From Bradyrhizobium sp. CCGUVB1N3 (GTDB taxonomy: Bacteria > Pseudomonadota > Alphaproteobacteria > Rhizobiales > Xanthobacteraceae): 64,000 nt of DNA. Under the pieces are notes generated by a model. It was given only the letters and a program-made list of their open reading frames with translations, searched no databases and was not told where the DNA came from. Below are positions 18,997-27,844 of the stretch, piece by piece; the first letter of the stretch is position 1, and each line of letters opens with the position of its first letter. The position numbers were made by a program, and so were the translations under genes. The DNA lies in assembly GCF_024199925.1 (NCBI RefSeq), contig NZ_JANADR010000001.1, positions 5,769,501 through 5,833,500 of the forward strand. The letters run 5' to 3'.

Positions 18997-19659
18997 ATGC
19001 TGCGCGTCGACGTCGAGAAACAGCTCGGTGAGTTCTCGCTTCACGCCTCCTTCGCGAGCGAGGGCCGCGTCACCGGCCTGTTTGGCGCATCGGGTTCCGG
19101 CAAGACCACGCTCGTGAACATGATCGCGGGCCTCTTGCGGCCCGATCGCGGCACGATCGTCATCGACGGCGATGTTCTCGACGACACCGCCGCCGGCATC
19201 CACGTGCCGGCCTACCGCCGGCGTATCGGCTACGTGTTTCAGGATGCGCGGCTGTTTCCCCATCTGAACGTCGCGCAGAACCTCGACTATGGCCGGCGCA
19301 TGAACCGGCTGGCGCATGATCCTGCGCAGGAGAAGCGTGTCGTCGATCTGCTCGACATCGGCGCCCTGCTCGACCGCCGGCCCGGAAAGCTTTCCGGCGG
19401 CGAACGCCAGCGCGTCGCGCTTGGGCGCGCGCTGCTGTCCAAGCCGCGGCTGCTTCTGCTCGACGAGCCGCTCGGTGCGCTGGACGAAGGCCGCAAGCTC
19501 GAGATCCTGCCCTACCTGGTGCGGCTGCGCGACGAGGCCAATGTCCCCATGGTCTATGTCAGCCACGACGCCGCCGAGCTGCGCCAGCTCGCCACCCAGA
19601 TCGTCATGCTGCGCCATGGCCGCGTGACGTCGTTCGGCGGGGTGAAGGTGCTGACGTGA
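18997..19659 (+). CDS. modC: Molybdate ABC transporter ATPase ModC, short form without C-terminal Mop domain
   Basis: 220 residues from ATG 18997. Walker A G30-ASGSGKT, Q-loop YVFQDARLFPHL, signature LSGGERQR, Walker B LLLLDEPLGALD and switch histidine in YVSHDAAEL are all intact, so the ATPase core is complete. ModC of E. coli and many others is about 350 residues, with a C-terminal TOBE/Mop domain that binds molybdate and feeds back on transport; here translation ends just after the core (LRHGRVTSFGGVKVLT). A dispersed palindromic element begins 7 bases after the stop. Transport should still be possible, without that allosteric domain. Confidence 0.9.
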   Translation: MLRVDVEKQLGEFSLHASFASEGRVTGLFGASGSGKTTLVNMIAGLLRPDRGTIVIDGDVLDDTAAGIHVPAYRRRIGYVFQDARLFPHLNVAQNLDYGRRMNRLAHDPAQEKRVVDLLDIGALLDRRPGKLSGGERQRVALGRALLSKPRLLLLDEPLGALDEGRKLEILPYLVRLRDEANVPMVYVSHDAAELRQLATQIVMLRHGRVTSFGGVKVLT

Positions 19660-19666
19660 CTCCACT

Positions 19667-19793
19667 GTCGTCCTGGCGAAGGCCAGGACCCATACCGCGA
19701 GGTCTATCCGTAGAGCGCGGTGCTAGTCCCGAACGACCAATCTTCGCCAAACTTCTCCCTGGGGTTATGGGTCCTGGCCTTCGCCAGGACGAC
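19667..19793. repeat. Dispersed palindromic element, type 1, directly after modC
   Basis: 127 bases with inverted ends GTCGTCCTGGCGAAGGCCAG / CTGGCCTTCGCCAGGACGAC, each itself a hairpin, and inner halves GGACCCAT / ATGGGTCC. Related to 16465-16606. It lies between the modC stop and the 3' end of the convergent antiporter gene, where it may also end transcription. Confidence 0.85.
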
Positions 19794-19842
19794 GCTGGGG
19801 AGATAGGCCGCCCAATAACTTTCGTCGCGCTTGCACGACGGA

Positions 19843-21636
19843 CTAAACCCCCGCGACCGACGTCCACAAATCCGCGAGCTTGCGGCGCAGGGCCTGCATC
19901 CTCGTCACCGGCTCGGGCGTCTCCTCGTCCTCGGGCAGGCGCAGGCCGACCACATTGACGCGGCCGCCGGAGATCGAGCGGGCGACCAGCACGATCTCGT
20001 CGAGTGCGAGCTCGGCGCCTTCCTTCGGCGCACGGTCGAGATGGATGTCGAAATAATCAGCGAGCGTCAGCTTGCCCTCGTCCTCGCTCACCTTGACACC
20101 GTAGATCTCGGCAAGCTCGGCCAGCGTGTGCTCGCCGGAGACCATGAAGTCGCCGAGCAGATGCGGGTCGGGCACGGTGCTCGGCTGCATGTCGACGAAG
20201 AAGCGATCGAGCGACTCGGCCTTTTCCGGTGGCGCCAGCAGATAGATGTAGTCGCCGGGCGCGATCGGGTCGGCTTCCGTGGGCGTCAGGATGTTCTCGT
20301 TGCGGATGACCAGCGTCGGCTTCGACCAGGACGGGATCAGGCCGCGGCGGAAATACAGGCTCTTGGGCCGCACGGCATAGCCGACGAGCTGCTGCTCGAG
20401 CTGCCCGGGCAGGTCCAATTCCACGCGACGCGGGCCGCGTTCGCTGCGCGGCAGCGCGACATGCAGCCGCCTCGCGGCGGGCGCCAGCGTCCAGCCTTGC
20501 AAGAGCAGCGAGATGATGACGACCACGAAGGCGACGTCGAAATAGAGATAGGCCTTTGACAGCCCGACCAGCATCGGGATCGAGGCCAGGAAGATCGCGA
20601 CCGCGCCGCGCAGGCCGGTCCAGGCGATGAAGACCTTTTCCCGCCAGTTGAAGCGGAACGGCGCAAGGCACAGGAACACCGCGAGCGGCCGCGCGATCAG
20701 CATCAGGACCAGCGCGACGCCGATCGCGGGCACGGCGCTGGAGCCGAGCCGCTGCGGCGAGACGAGCAGGCCGAGCAGCACGAACATCACGATCTGCGCG
20801 AGCCAGGTCGCGGCGTCCAGGAACGTCACCACGGAATTATGCGCGCGGGTCGGCCGGTTGCCTATGATGATGCCGGCGAGATAGACCGCGAGGAACCCCG
20901 AGGCGTGCATGATCTGCGAGCCGCCGAAGATCACGAGCGCCGCCGTCGTCACGAACGGCGCGTGCAGCCCCTGCGGCAGCGCCACCTGATTGAGCGCGAT
21001 CACCACCAGCCGGCCGCCGATCACGCCGACGATCGCGCCCAGCACGGCCTCCTGGATGAACTCCATGAAGACGTGACCCGGCGAGCTCGACCCCAGCGAG
21101 ATGTATTCGACCAGCATCAGGGTGAGGAAGATCGCGAAGGGATCGTTGGTGCCGGATTCCGCCTCCAGCGTTGCGCCGACCCGTGGACGCAGGCGCAGGC
21201 CCTGCGTATGCACCAGCAGGAACACCGCAGCGGCGTCGGTCGAGGCGACGACGGCGCCGACCAGCAGCGACTCGGTCCAGTTGAGGTCGAGCGCGTATTT
21301 TGCAAACGGCGCCGTGATCAGCGCGGTCAGCAGCACGCCGACGGTCGCCAGCACCACGGACGGGGCCAGCACCGCGCGGATGCTCTGGAACCGTGTGCGC
21401 AGGCCGCCGTCGAACAGGATCAGCGCCAGCGCCACCGAGCCGACCAGATAGGTCGTTCGCACGTCGTCGAACTGCAACTGCCCGGGGCCGGAATCACCGG
21501 CCAGCATGCCGATGGCGAGGAAGACGAGCAGCAGGGGCGCGCCGAAGCGCAACGCGAGCAGGCTCGACAGGATGCCCGCCATCACCAGGACGGCGCCGAG
21601 CAGGATCGCGATGCTGACCGAGTCGAGGGACGCCAT
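19843..21636 (-). CDS. Potassium/proton antiporter, CPA1 family (CvrA/NhaP2-like)
   Basis: 597 residues from ATG 21636. An N-terminal Na+/H+-exchanger domain of about 12 TM helices (residues 1-395) contains the family's core motifs: VVASTDAAAVFLLV and LEAESGTNDPFAIFLTLML. It is followed by cytoplasmic parts: a TrkA_C-like segment (about 430-500, with NILTPTEADPIAPGDYIYLLAP) and a CorC/HlyC-like C-terminal domain (about 510-585). This order is that of NhaP2/CvrA proteins, which exchange K+ or Na+ for H+ and help with osmotic and volume control. The next gene, an MscS channel, is divergent and has a related osmotic role. Confidence 0.88.
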   Translation of the reverse strand: MASLDSVSIAILLGAVLVMAGILSSLLALRFGAPLLLVFLAIGMLAGDSGPGQLQFDDVRTTYLVGSVALALILFDGGLRTRFQSIRAVLAPSVVLATVGVLLTALITAPFAKYALDLNWTESLLVGAVVASTDAAAVFLLVHTQGLRLRPRVGATLEAESGTNDPFAIFLTLMLVEYISLGSSSPGHVFMEFIQEAVLGAIVGVIGGRLVVIALNQVALPQGLHAPFVTTAALVIFGGSQIMHASGFLAVYLAGIIIGNRPTRAHNSVVTFLDAATWLAQIVMFVLLGLLVSPQRLGSSAVPAIGVALVLMLIARPLAVFLCLAPFRFNWREKVFIAWTGLRGAVAIFLASIPMLVGLSKAYLYFDVAFVVVIISLLLQGWTLAPAARRLHVALPRSERGPRRVELDLPGQLEQQLVGYAVRPKSLYFRRGLIPSWSKPTLVIRNENILTPTEADPIAPGDYIYLLAPPEKAESLDRFFVDMQPSTVPDPHLLGDFMVSGEHTLAELAEIYGVKVSEDEGKLTLADYFDIHLDRAPKEGAELALDEIVLVARSISGGRVNVVGLRLPEDEETPEPVTRMQALRRKLADLWTSVAGV

Positions 21637-21857
21637 CCGTCGTCACGTGGGAGAGGAAATCATTGTAAAACCATCCTTATCGTCGCCACACTTGCCCGCC
21701 AACCCATTTCTGCCACTCGCGGCAATCTGCCCTTGATTTTGCGGCATTAACTCGCATCACGTGCCGGTGTATCGATGGTCCGGCCGCGTCCTTTGTGGGA
21801 TTCTGCCACTGCCTCGAATCAAATCCTCCCGATTTGCCTCCAACGAGCCCTCGCGAC

Positions 21858-21925
21858 AGACATAGACCTCAAAGAGACATAGACCTCAAAGAGACATGGA
21901 CTTCTAAGAGACATGGACCTCAAAG
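21858..21925. repeat. 17-bp tandem repeat (4 copies) overlapping the mscS-like start
   Basis: Four copies of AGACAT(A/G)GACCTCAAAG begin at 21858, 21875, 21892 and 21909. Copies 1 and 2 are identical; copy 3 has two changes that create ATG-GAC-TTC-TAA; copy 4 contains the gene's start codon ATG 21913. Confidence 0.9.
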
Positions 21926-23223
21926 ACCTCATGGAGTTCTTGCAGACGACGGCGCGCAGCGTCGGCGCCGAGATCGCCTCGCCCTGGTTCTACCTGCAAT
22001 TCGGGCTGATGCTGGCAGCGGCTGGGATCGCCTGGGCCTCCGAGGCCGCCATCCGCAACCGCATCGACATGACCTCGCTGGCGATGCGCTGGCCGCTGCC
22101 GCTTCGCCACTTCGTCCGCGTGCTGGTCGGCAGCGCCTCCACGGCGGTATTCACCTTCCTGGTGATCGTCGAGCGCGTGGTGATGGTCCACGCGACCTGG
22201 CCGAGCCGCAGCTATCTCCTGATGGTGGCTGCAAAGCTCGGCCTTGCCTGGCTCGTCATCCGTCTCCTCACCTCGGTGCTGCGCAACGCCGTCATCGTCA
22301 AGCTGGTGTCGATCACGGCGTGGTTCGTCGCGGCGCTCTCCATCATCGGCCAACTCGATGCGACGGTCGATCTGCTCGACTCCTTCGGGATCGTGCTCGG
22401 CGGATTGCGGCTCACACCGCTTTTGGTGATCAAGGCCGGTGCGCTCCTGATCATCGCGCTCTGGCTTACCAACATCGCGAGCAATTTCGCCGAGAGCCGC
22501 ATTAACTCCACGGCTGACCTGACGCCGTCGGTGCAGGTGCTGCTGATCAAGATCATCCGCATCGGGCTTTTGACGGTGGCCGTCGTGATCGCGCTCGACG
22601 CCGTCGGCATCAACCTCTCGGCGCTCGCCGTGTTCTCCGGCGCTGTCGGCGTCGGTATCGGTATCGGCCTCCAGAAGATCGTCGCGAATTTCATCTCCGG
22701 CATCATCCTGCTCGCGGACAAGTCGGTGAAGCCCGGCGACCTCGTCACCATCGGCGACAATACCGGGCGCATCAGCGCGATGAAGACGCGCTATATTTCC
22801 GTCGCCGCCGGTGACGGCCGCGAATTCCTGGTGCCGAACGAGGATCTGGTGACGCAGAAGGTCGTCAACTGGACCTACACCGACAAGAACACGCTGGTGA
22901 AGATCGCCTTCGGCACCAATTACGACGCCGATCCGCGGCTCGTCTGCAAGCTCGCCGCCGAGACCGCCGCCGCCCATCCGCGTGCGCAGAAAGGCAAGCC
23001 GCCGAACAGCATCCTGACCGAATTCGCGGAAGCCGGGATGAAGTTCTCGCTGACCTTCTGGATCGCGGATCCCGACGGCATGGACAACGTCAAGAGCGAC
23101 GTGATGCTGTCGCTGTGGGACGCGTTCAAGCGCGAGGGCATCCGGGTTCCCTACCCCGTGCGCGAAATTCGCGTCCGCGGCGGCGCGCTGCCGGTCGAAA
23201 CCACCGTAGAAGTCCCGAGTTGA
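21913..23223 (+). CDS. MscS-family mechanosensitive ion channel
   Basis: 436 residues from ATG 21913. About five N-terminal TM helices precede the pore-lining helix and beta domain typical of MscS: GINLSALAVFSGAVGVGIGI, LQKIVANFISGIILL, then DLVTIGDNTGRISAMKTRY and a VPNEDLVTQKVVNW strand. This is longer than E. coli MscS (286), with extra N-terminal helices as in YbdG/YnaI-like members. It should open under membrane tension on osmotic downshift. The start lies inside the last unit of a 17-bp tandem repeat, with no strong ribosome binding site (AAGAG at best), and a three-codon reading frame ends 5 bases before it. Confidence 0.9.
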   Translation: MDLKDLMEFLQTTARSVGAEIASPWFYLQFGLMLAAAGIAWASEAAIRNRIDMTSLAMRWPLPLRHFVRVLVGSASTAVFTFLVIVERVVMVHATWPSRSYLLMVAAKLGLAWLVIRLLTSVLRNAVIVKLVSITAWFVAALSIIGQLDATVDLLDSFGIVLGGLRLTPLLVIKAGALLIIALWLTNIASNFAESRINSTADLTPSVQVLLIKIIRIGLLTVAVVIALDAVGINLSALAVFSGAVGVGIGIGLQKIVANFISGIILLADKSVKPGDLVTIGDNTGRISAMKTRYISVAAGDGREFLVPNEDLVTQKVVNWTYTDKNTLVKIAFGTNYDADPRLVCKLAAETAAAHPRAQKGKPPNSILTEFAEAGMKFSLTFWIADPDGMDNVKSDVMLSLWDAFKREGIRVPYPVREIRVRGGALPVETTVEVPS

Positions 23224-23329
23224 GACGGTTTTTACCTCCGTTGCGGCTCGGCGCAGCTTGCATGACGGCCCGCGATCATTAAATTAGGGCCAGAAATCAA
23301 ACGCTTCCGCTGAAAAGACCGCGACCTTC

Positions 23330-24148
23330 ATGAGCTACGTCGAAGCCACCGATACTTCCTTGCGCAAGACCGGACAAATCAAGCTGCATGGCCCGAATGC
23401 GTTCGTCGGCATGCGCAAGGCAGGCGCGCTGGTGGCCAAGTGTCTCGACGAGCTGACCGACATCGTCGGCCCCGGCGTGCCGACCTCGCGCATCGACGAG
23501 TTCGTCCGCGAGTTCGCCTTCAGCCACGGCGCCTATCCGGCGACGCTGATGTATCGCGGCTATCGCTACTCGACCTGCACCTCGCTCAACCACGTTGTCT
23601 GCCACGGCATGCCCGGCGACCGGCCGCTGAAGGAAGGCGACATCGTCAACATCGACGTCACCTTCATCGTCGACGGCTGGTACGGCGACTCCAGCCGGAT
23701 GTATGCGATCGGCCCGATCGCGCGTAAGGCCGAGCGGCTGATCGAAGTGACCTATGAGGCGATGATGCGCGGCATCGCCGCCGTAAAGCCCGGCGCCACC
23801 ACCGGCGATATCGGCCACGCCATCCAGAGCTTCGTCGAGCCGCAGGGCATGAGCGTGGTGCGCGATTTCTGCGGCCACGGCCTGGGGCGCATGTTCCACG
23901 ACGAGCCGAACATCATCCATATCGGCCGGCCCGGCGAGGGCGTGCAGCTCAAGCCCGGCATGTTCTTCACCATCGAGCCGATGATCAATCTCGGCAAGCC
24001 GCATGTGAAGATCCTGTCCGACGGCTGGACCGCGGTGACCCGCGACCGCTCGCTGTCGGCGCAGTTCGAGCACTCCGTCGGCGTCACCGCCACGGGCGTC
24101 GAGATCTTCACGCTGTCGGAGCGGCACGGCGAGAAGCAGATCGGGTGA
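23330..24148 (+). CDS. map: Methionine aminopeptidase type I
   Basis: 272 residues from ATG 23330. Metal-binding residues of the pita-bread fold are visible: the two aspartates in VNIDVTFIVDGWYGDSS, histidine in DFCGHGLGRMFHDEP, and glutamates in MFFTIEPMIN and QFEHSVGV; the substrate-side histidine is in NHVVCHGMPG. It removes the initiator methionine from new proteins in the cytoplasm and is essential in most bacteria. In related genomes map is often next to radC; here about 2.8 kb with a short ada, a DMT exporter and a dioxygenase separates them. Confidence 0.95.
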   Translation: MSYVEATDTSLRKTGQIKLHGPNAFVGMRKAGALVAKCLDELTDIVGPGVPTSRIDEFVREFAFSHGAYPATLMYRGYRYSTCTSLNHVVCHGMPGDRPLKEGDIVNIDVTFIVDGWYGDSSRMYAIGPIARKAERLIEVTYEAMMRGIAAVKPGATTGDIGHAIQSFVEPQGMSVVRDFCGHGLGRMFHDEPNIIHIGRPGEGVQLKPGMFFTIEPMINLGKPHVKILSDGWTAVTRDRSLSAQFEHSVGVTATGVEIFTLSERHGEKQIG

Positions 24149-24158
24149 TTGCCAGCGT

Positions 24159-24262
24159 GTCATTCCGGGGCGCTCGCATCAGCGAGCGAACCCGGAATCT
24201 CGGGATTCTCAGGTGCGCAATTGCGCACCATAGTTCGGTGCTTCGGACCGCCCCGGAATGAC
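24159..24262. repeat. Dispersed palindromic element, type 2 (GTCATTCCGGGGCG ends)
   Basis: 104 bases with perfect 14-bp inverted ends GTCATTCCGGGGCG / CGCCCCGGAATGAC and inner palindromes (GGTGCGCAATTGCGCACC). It sits between map (+) and the convergent ada-like gene (-), ending 26 bases from the latter's stop. The class is common between genes in Bradyrhizobium. Confidence 0.85.
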
Positions 24263-24288
24263 AGCGAGGTAGCGGTTGCGTGCCCCGC

Positions 24289-24885
24289 CTATCGCCGGCG
24301 GCGGAATGACGTCGGTGGCCGCTTGTAGGTCGCCGCAAACGCATCGTTGAAGCGCCGCACGCTGCCGAAGCCGGCCGCGAAGGCGATCTGCGCCAATGTC
24401 ATGTCGGTCTGGTCGATCAGGCGCTTGGCTTCCTGCACACGGCGCGTCGCCGCAATCTCGCTCGGGCTCGCGCCGGCATGGCGCATGAACAGGCGCAGCA
24501 GATGGCGCGGCCCGACGCCAAGGGCTTCGGCAAGCTCCGTCATGGACGCCCCATCGAGAAAGCCATCGTTGATCAGGCGCATCCCGCGCGCAACGGTGGT
24601 CGCTGTCCCCATCCAGGCCGGAGAGCCCGGCGCCGTTTCGGGCCGGCAGCGCAGGCACGGGCGAAAGCCGGCACGCTCGGCGGCGGCTGCGGTCGCATAG
24701 AAGGTGACGTTCTCGGAGCGCGCCGGGCGAACCGGACAGACCGGCCGGCAGTAGATGCGCGTCGAGCGAACGCCCGAGAAGAACAGGCCGTCGAATGCGC
24801 GGACACGCGCCAGCCGCGCCCGGTCGCAGGTCTCCCAGTCGAGATGAGGTGGCAGCGTCTGCCGATGCGCCAAAGCCTTCGCCAT
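24289..24885 (-). CDS. Ada-type methyl-phosphotriester transferase/AraC regulator, short form
   Basis: 198 residues from ATG 24885. The N-terminal Ada domain keeps all four zinc cysteines at the E. coli spacing (C46, C50, C77, C80; C46 corresponds to methyl-accepting C38). An AraC-type double helix-turn-helix covers about residues 97-195 (SMTELAEALGVGPRHLLRLF and TLAQIAFAAGFGSVRRFNDAF). The chain stops right after it (PPTSFRRRR), where family members usually go on into an alkyltransferase or, in AlkA/Ada fusions, a 3-methyladenine glycosylase. It could still be a methylation sensor and activator. A palindromic element lies just beyond the stop. Confidence 0.82.
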   Translation of the reverse strand: MAKALAHRQTLPPHLDWETCDRARLARVRAFDGLFFSGVRSTRIYCRPVCPVRPARSENVTFYATAAAAERAGFRPCLRCRPETAPGSPAWMGTATTVARGMRLINDGFLDGASMTELAEALGVGPRHLLRLFMRHAGASPSEIAATRRVQEAKRLIDQTDMTLAQIAFAAGFGSVRRFNDAFAATYKRPPTSFRRRR

Positions 24886-25018
24886 GACGAAATCATAGTT
24901 TCGACGGGGCTCGCCGAGTAGCTGAAATCGGACTCGAATCGGGCGATGAGGTCCGAATCCAGCCAGCCAGCGCCGCGGCTTTTGGATCATTGTGCGGACA
25001 GATCCCGGAGCAAATCGC

Positions 25019-25963
25019 ATGAGCACGCAGGCGCAACAAACAACGTCAGGACAAGCCTCTCTCATGTTCGAGATCGGCCTCCTGCTGCTTCTCTCGCTGA
25101 TCTGGGGCAGCTCGTTCACGCTGATCAAGGTCGCGATCCCCACGATTCCGCCCTTCACGATGGTCGCCGTGCGGGTGACGATCGCGGCCATCCTCCTGAT
25201 CCTGATCGCTCGGACGCAGGGACACGCCCTTCCCCGCGAGGGCTCGGTGTGGGCAGCTTTTTTCGTGCAGGGGCTGCTGCAAAGCGCAGCTCCGTTCACC
25301 CTGATCAGCTGGGGCGAGATACATATCGCGAGCGGCCTTGCCGGCGTGCTCAATGCGACCCCGCCGATGTTCGTGCTGGTGATCACGCTGATGACCGGGC
25401 GCGGACGACAGGCGATCAGCGGCCAGAAGATCGTCGGCGTCGGTCTCGGCCTTGCGGGCGTCGCCGTGACGATGGGCATGGATGCGCTGTCCGGGATCGG
25501 TACGGCGGCGCCACTCGCCCAGATGGCCGTGCTCGGCGCGAGCCTGTGCTACGCGGTCGCGCCGATATGGGGCCAGCGGTTCTCGAACCTCCCCGCGATC
25601 GTCACCGCAGCCGGGGCCATGAGCTGCGCCGCGATCCTGATGCTCCCCACCGCTGCCGTGCTCGAACGCCCCTGGACGCTGGCGCCGCCGCCGGCACAGG
25701 CGATCGCGGCGGTGATCGTGCTCGCGATGGTCTGCACGGCCTTCGCGATGGTGATCTATTTCCGGCTGATCCACACTATCGGCCCGCTCGGCACGACCAG
25801 CGGAAGCTATCTACGCGCAGGCTTCGCGGTGGCGCTCGGCACCGCATGGCTCGGCGAGCGCTTCACCTGGTCGATTGCCGCCGGAATGGCGCTCATTCTC
25901 GCCGGCGTGGTCGCCGTCACGGTGCCCCTGCCGGCGCGAAACAGTGGGAAACCTCCGGGCTGA
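25019..25963 (+). CDS. DMT-superfamily (EamA) exporter
   Basis: 314 residues from ATG 25019 (GGAG 25007-25010 upstream; an earlier in-frame start at 24992 is less likely). Ten hydrophobic helices form two EamA repeats, with the characteristic first-helix stretch LLLLLSLIWGSSFTLIKVAI and second-repeat glycine-rich helices (IVGVGLGLAGVAVTMGM). EamA proteins export amino acids or metabolites across the inner membrane; the substrate is not predictable. It is divergent from the short ada gene and followed by an exported dioxygenase. Confidence 0.85.
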   Translation: MSTQAQQTTSGQASLMFEIGLLLLLSLIWGSSFTLIKVAIPTIPPFTMVAVRVTIAAILLILIARTQGHALPREGSVWAAFFVQGLLQSAAPFTLISWGEIHIASGLAGVLNATPPMFVLVITLMTGRGRQAISGQKIVGVGLGLAGVAVTMGMDALSGIGTAAPLAQMAVLGASLCYAVAPIWGQRFSNLPAIVTAAGAMSCAAILMLPTAAVLERPWTLAPPPAQAIAAVIVLAMVCTAFAMVIYFRLIHTIGPLGTTSGSYLRAGFAVALGTAWLGERFTWSIAAGMALILAGVVAVTVPLPARNSGKPPG

Positions 25964-26042
25964 TTATCGCCATTTTCAAAGCCTGATCTTGCCATTCCGT
26001 TCGCCGATGACGATCTGTCGTCAGAGGAACAGGAGAGATTTG

Positions 26043-26894
26043 GTGAGCACGTCGACGCGCCGTGGTTTTCTCGGATTTGTATCGGCGAGCGCCGCGGGCC
26101 TGCTGCCAACCGGAGCGCGGGCGGCATCCGAGCAGCCTGCCGCCTCCAGCGAGCCCGCCTGCATCCTGACGCCGCAGGCGGAGGAAGGGCCGTTCTACGT
26201 CGACCCCAAGCTCGTGCGCACGGACATCACCGAAGGCAAGCCTGGCATTCCCCTGACGCTGAAGCTGCGCGTCATCGAGGCAGGTCCCTGCACCGCCATC
26301 AGCGGCGCGCGGGTCGACATCTGGCATTGCGACGCAAAGGGCCTCTATTCGGCGTTTCCGGGCCAGAGCGATAGCCACAACGTGGACGCGACCGGCAAGA
26401 CGTTTTTGCGCGGCACGCAGATGACTGACGAGGCCGGATGGGTGACGTTCGACACGATCTATCCCGGCTGGTACGACGGCCGCACCACACACATCCATTT
26501 CAAGGTGTTCCTGGGTCAGGCAACCGTGCTGACGGGGCAGACCTACTTCCCGGACGCGCTGAATGAGTTCATCTACACCAACGTTCCCGACTACGGGGAT
26601 CGCGCGCGGCAGCGCGCCATCCTCAACGTCAATGATGGCGTGATCGCGCACTCCGACCCCGAGCATCGCGCCTTCTGCGCGGTGAAGGAGGAGCGCGACC
26701 GCTACGTGGCGAGCTTGACGCTCGGCGTCGACCGCCGTGCAAACGCGACCGTCGGGCGCGTTGGCCCGCCGCCTCCACCTGGCAGGCGCGGCGGACCACC
26801 GCCGGGACCACCACCCGCGGGCGGGCCGATGTTCGGCCGTCAGATCAAGGACCGGTTGGCCGCGCTGGTGCCAGGGCTGAAGCCGCGCCGCTGA
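26043..26894 (+). CDS. Tat-exported intradiol ring-cleavage dioxygenase-like protein
   Basis: 283 residues from GTG 26043, with AGGAGAG at 26030-26036 as ribosome binding site. A twin-arginine signal ([19 protein letters not shown]) indicates folded export. The intradiol dioxygenase core is present: [28 protein letters not shown] and [16 protein letters not shown], containing the two tyrosines and two histidines that bind Fe(III) in protocatechuate and catechol dioxygenases. Extra-cytoplasmic members of this family are known but their substrates mostly are not. The tail is proline/glycine-rich ([16 protein letters not shown]) and ends in a basic helix. Confidence 0.83.
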   Translation: MSTSTRRGFLGFVSASAAGLLPTGARAASEQPAASSEPACILTPQAEEGPFYVDPKLVRTDITEGKPGIPLTLKLRVIEAGPCTAISGARVDIWHCDAKGLYSAFPGQSDSHNVDATGKTFLRGTQMTDEAGWVTFDTIYPGWYDGRTTHIHFKVFLGQATVLTGQTYFPDALNEFIYTNVPDYGDRARQRAILNVNDGVIAHSDPEHRAFCAVKEERDRYVASLTLGVDRRANATVGRVGPPPPPGRRGGPPPGPPPAGGPMFGRQIKDRLAALVPGLKPRR

Positions 26895-26950
26895 ACGTGT
26901 TCGCAATTGGCGGTTGCAAAAACGATGGTCCATGGCAATGCTGGCGCGCG

Positions 26951-27679
26951 ATGTCCGCCAAATCCAGCGCCCCCAAGTCCAGCGATCCAAAGCCCGAACC
27001 GGCAGAGCCGCCGCACTATCACGGCCATCGCGAGCGGCTGCGCGAGCGCTTTTACAGCGCCGGCGCGGATGCGCTCAGCGACTACGAGCTTCTGGAGATG
27101 GCGCTGTTTCCAGCGCTGCCGCGGCGCGACACGAAACCGCTTGCGAAGGCGCTGATCAAGACGTTCGGCTCGTTCGCCGAGGTCGTGCACGCGCCGGTGG
27201 CGCGGCTGCGCGAGGTCGGGGGCGTCGGCGAGTCCGCCATCAACCAGCTCAAGCTGATCGCGGCAGCGGCGAGTCGCGTGACCAAGGGTGAGGTCAGGAG
27301 CCGCAATGCGCTGTCGTCGTGGAACGAGGTGATCGACTATTGCCGCTCCAGCATGGCGTTCGCCGACAAGGAGCAGTTTCGTCTCCTGTTCCTCGACAAG
27401 CGCAACCAGCTCATTGCGGATGAGGTGCAGCAAACCGGCACCGTCGACCACACCCCGGTCTATCCCCGCGAGGTGATCAAGCGTGCGCTGGAGTTATCGG
27501 CGACGGCGCTGATCCTCGTGCACAACCATCCAAGTGGCGATCCCTCTCCGTCGCAGGCCGACATCCAGATGACCAAGGCCATCATCGAGATCGCCAAGCC
27601 GCTGGGGATTGCGGTGCACGACCACATCATCGTGGGCAAGGGCGGGCATGCGAGCCTGAAGGGGCTTAGGCTCATCTAG
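26951..27679 (+). CDS. radC: DNA repair/recombination-associated protein RadC (JAMM family)
   Basis: 242 residues from ATG 26951; the frame is open upstream but the start gives the usual Lys/Pro-rich RadC N-terminus. A UPF0758-type helix-hairpin-helix region ([36 protein letters not shown]) precedes the JAMM metal motif in [19 protein letters not shown]. The function is unclear despite the name: RadC is not a proven repair protein, and related proteins occur in mobile elements. The last 16 codons ([15 protein letters not shown] and stop) are repeated in diverged form at 35842-35889. Confidence 0.92.
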   Translation: MSAKSSAPKSSDPKPEPAEPPHYHGHRERLRERFYSAGADALSDYELLEMALFPALPRRDTKPLAKALIKTFGSFAEVVHAPVARLREVGGVGESAINQLKLIAAAASRVTKGEVRSRNALSSWNEVIDYCRSSMAFADKEQFRLLFLDKRNQLIADEVQQTGTVDHTPVYPREVIKRALELSATALILVHNHPSGDPSPSQADIQMTKAIIEIAKPLGIAVHDHIIVGKGGHASLKGLRLI

Positions 27680-27844
27680 CAACGTCAGACCTCGAGGTTA
27701 GACTGAAGCGATAGCTGGCCTCGCAATGTCGACGCAAAGCGGCAGGGACAACCAAGCAGGGCCTGGTCGCAGGCATGCCTTGTGCTTTGCTTATTCGGAC
27801 CTTCCAGCCCCGACAAGAACATCGTCGGTCCGCCTACTGCGACT

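Noticed and set aside
20839..21750. 303-codon open frame opposite the antiporter gene
   Set aside because: Composition dominated by Arg, Gln and His and no motif; the antiporter is well supported.
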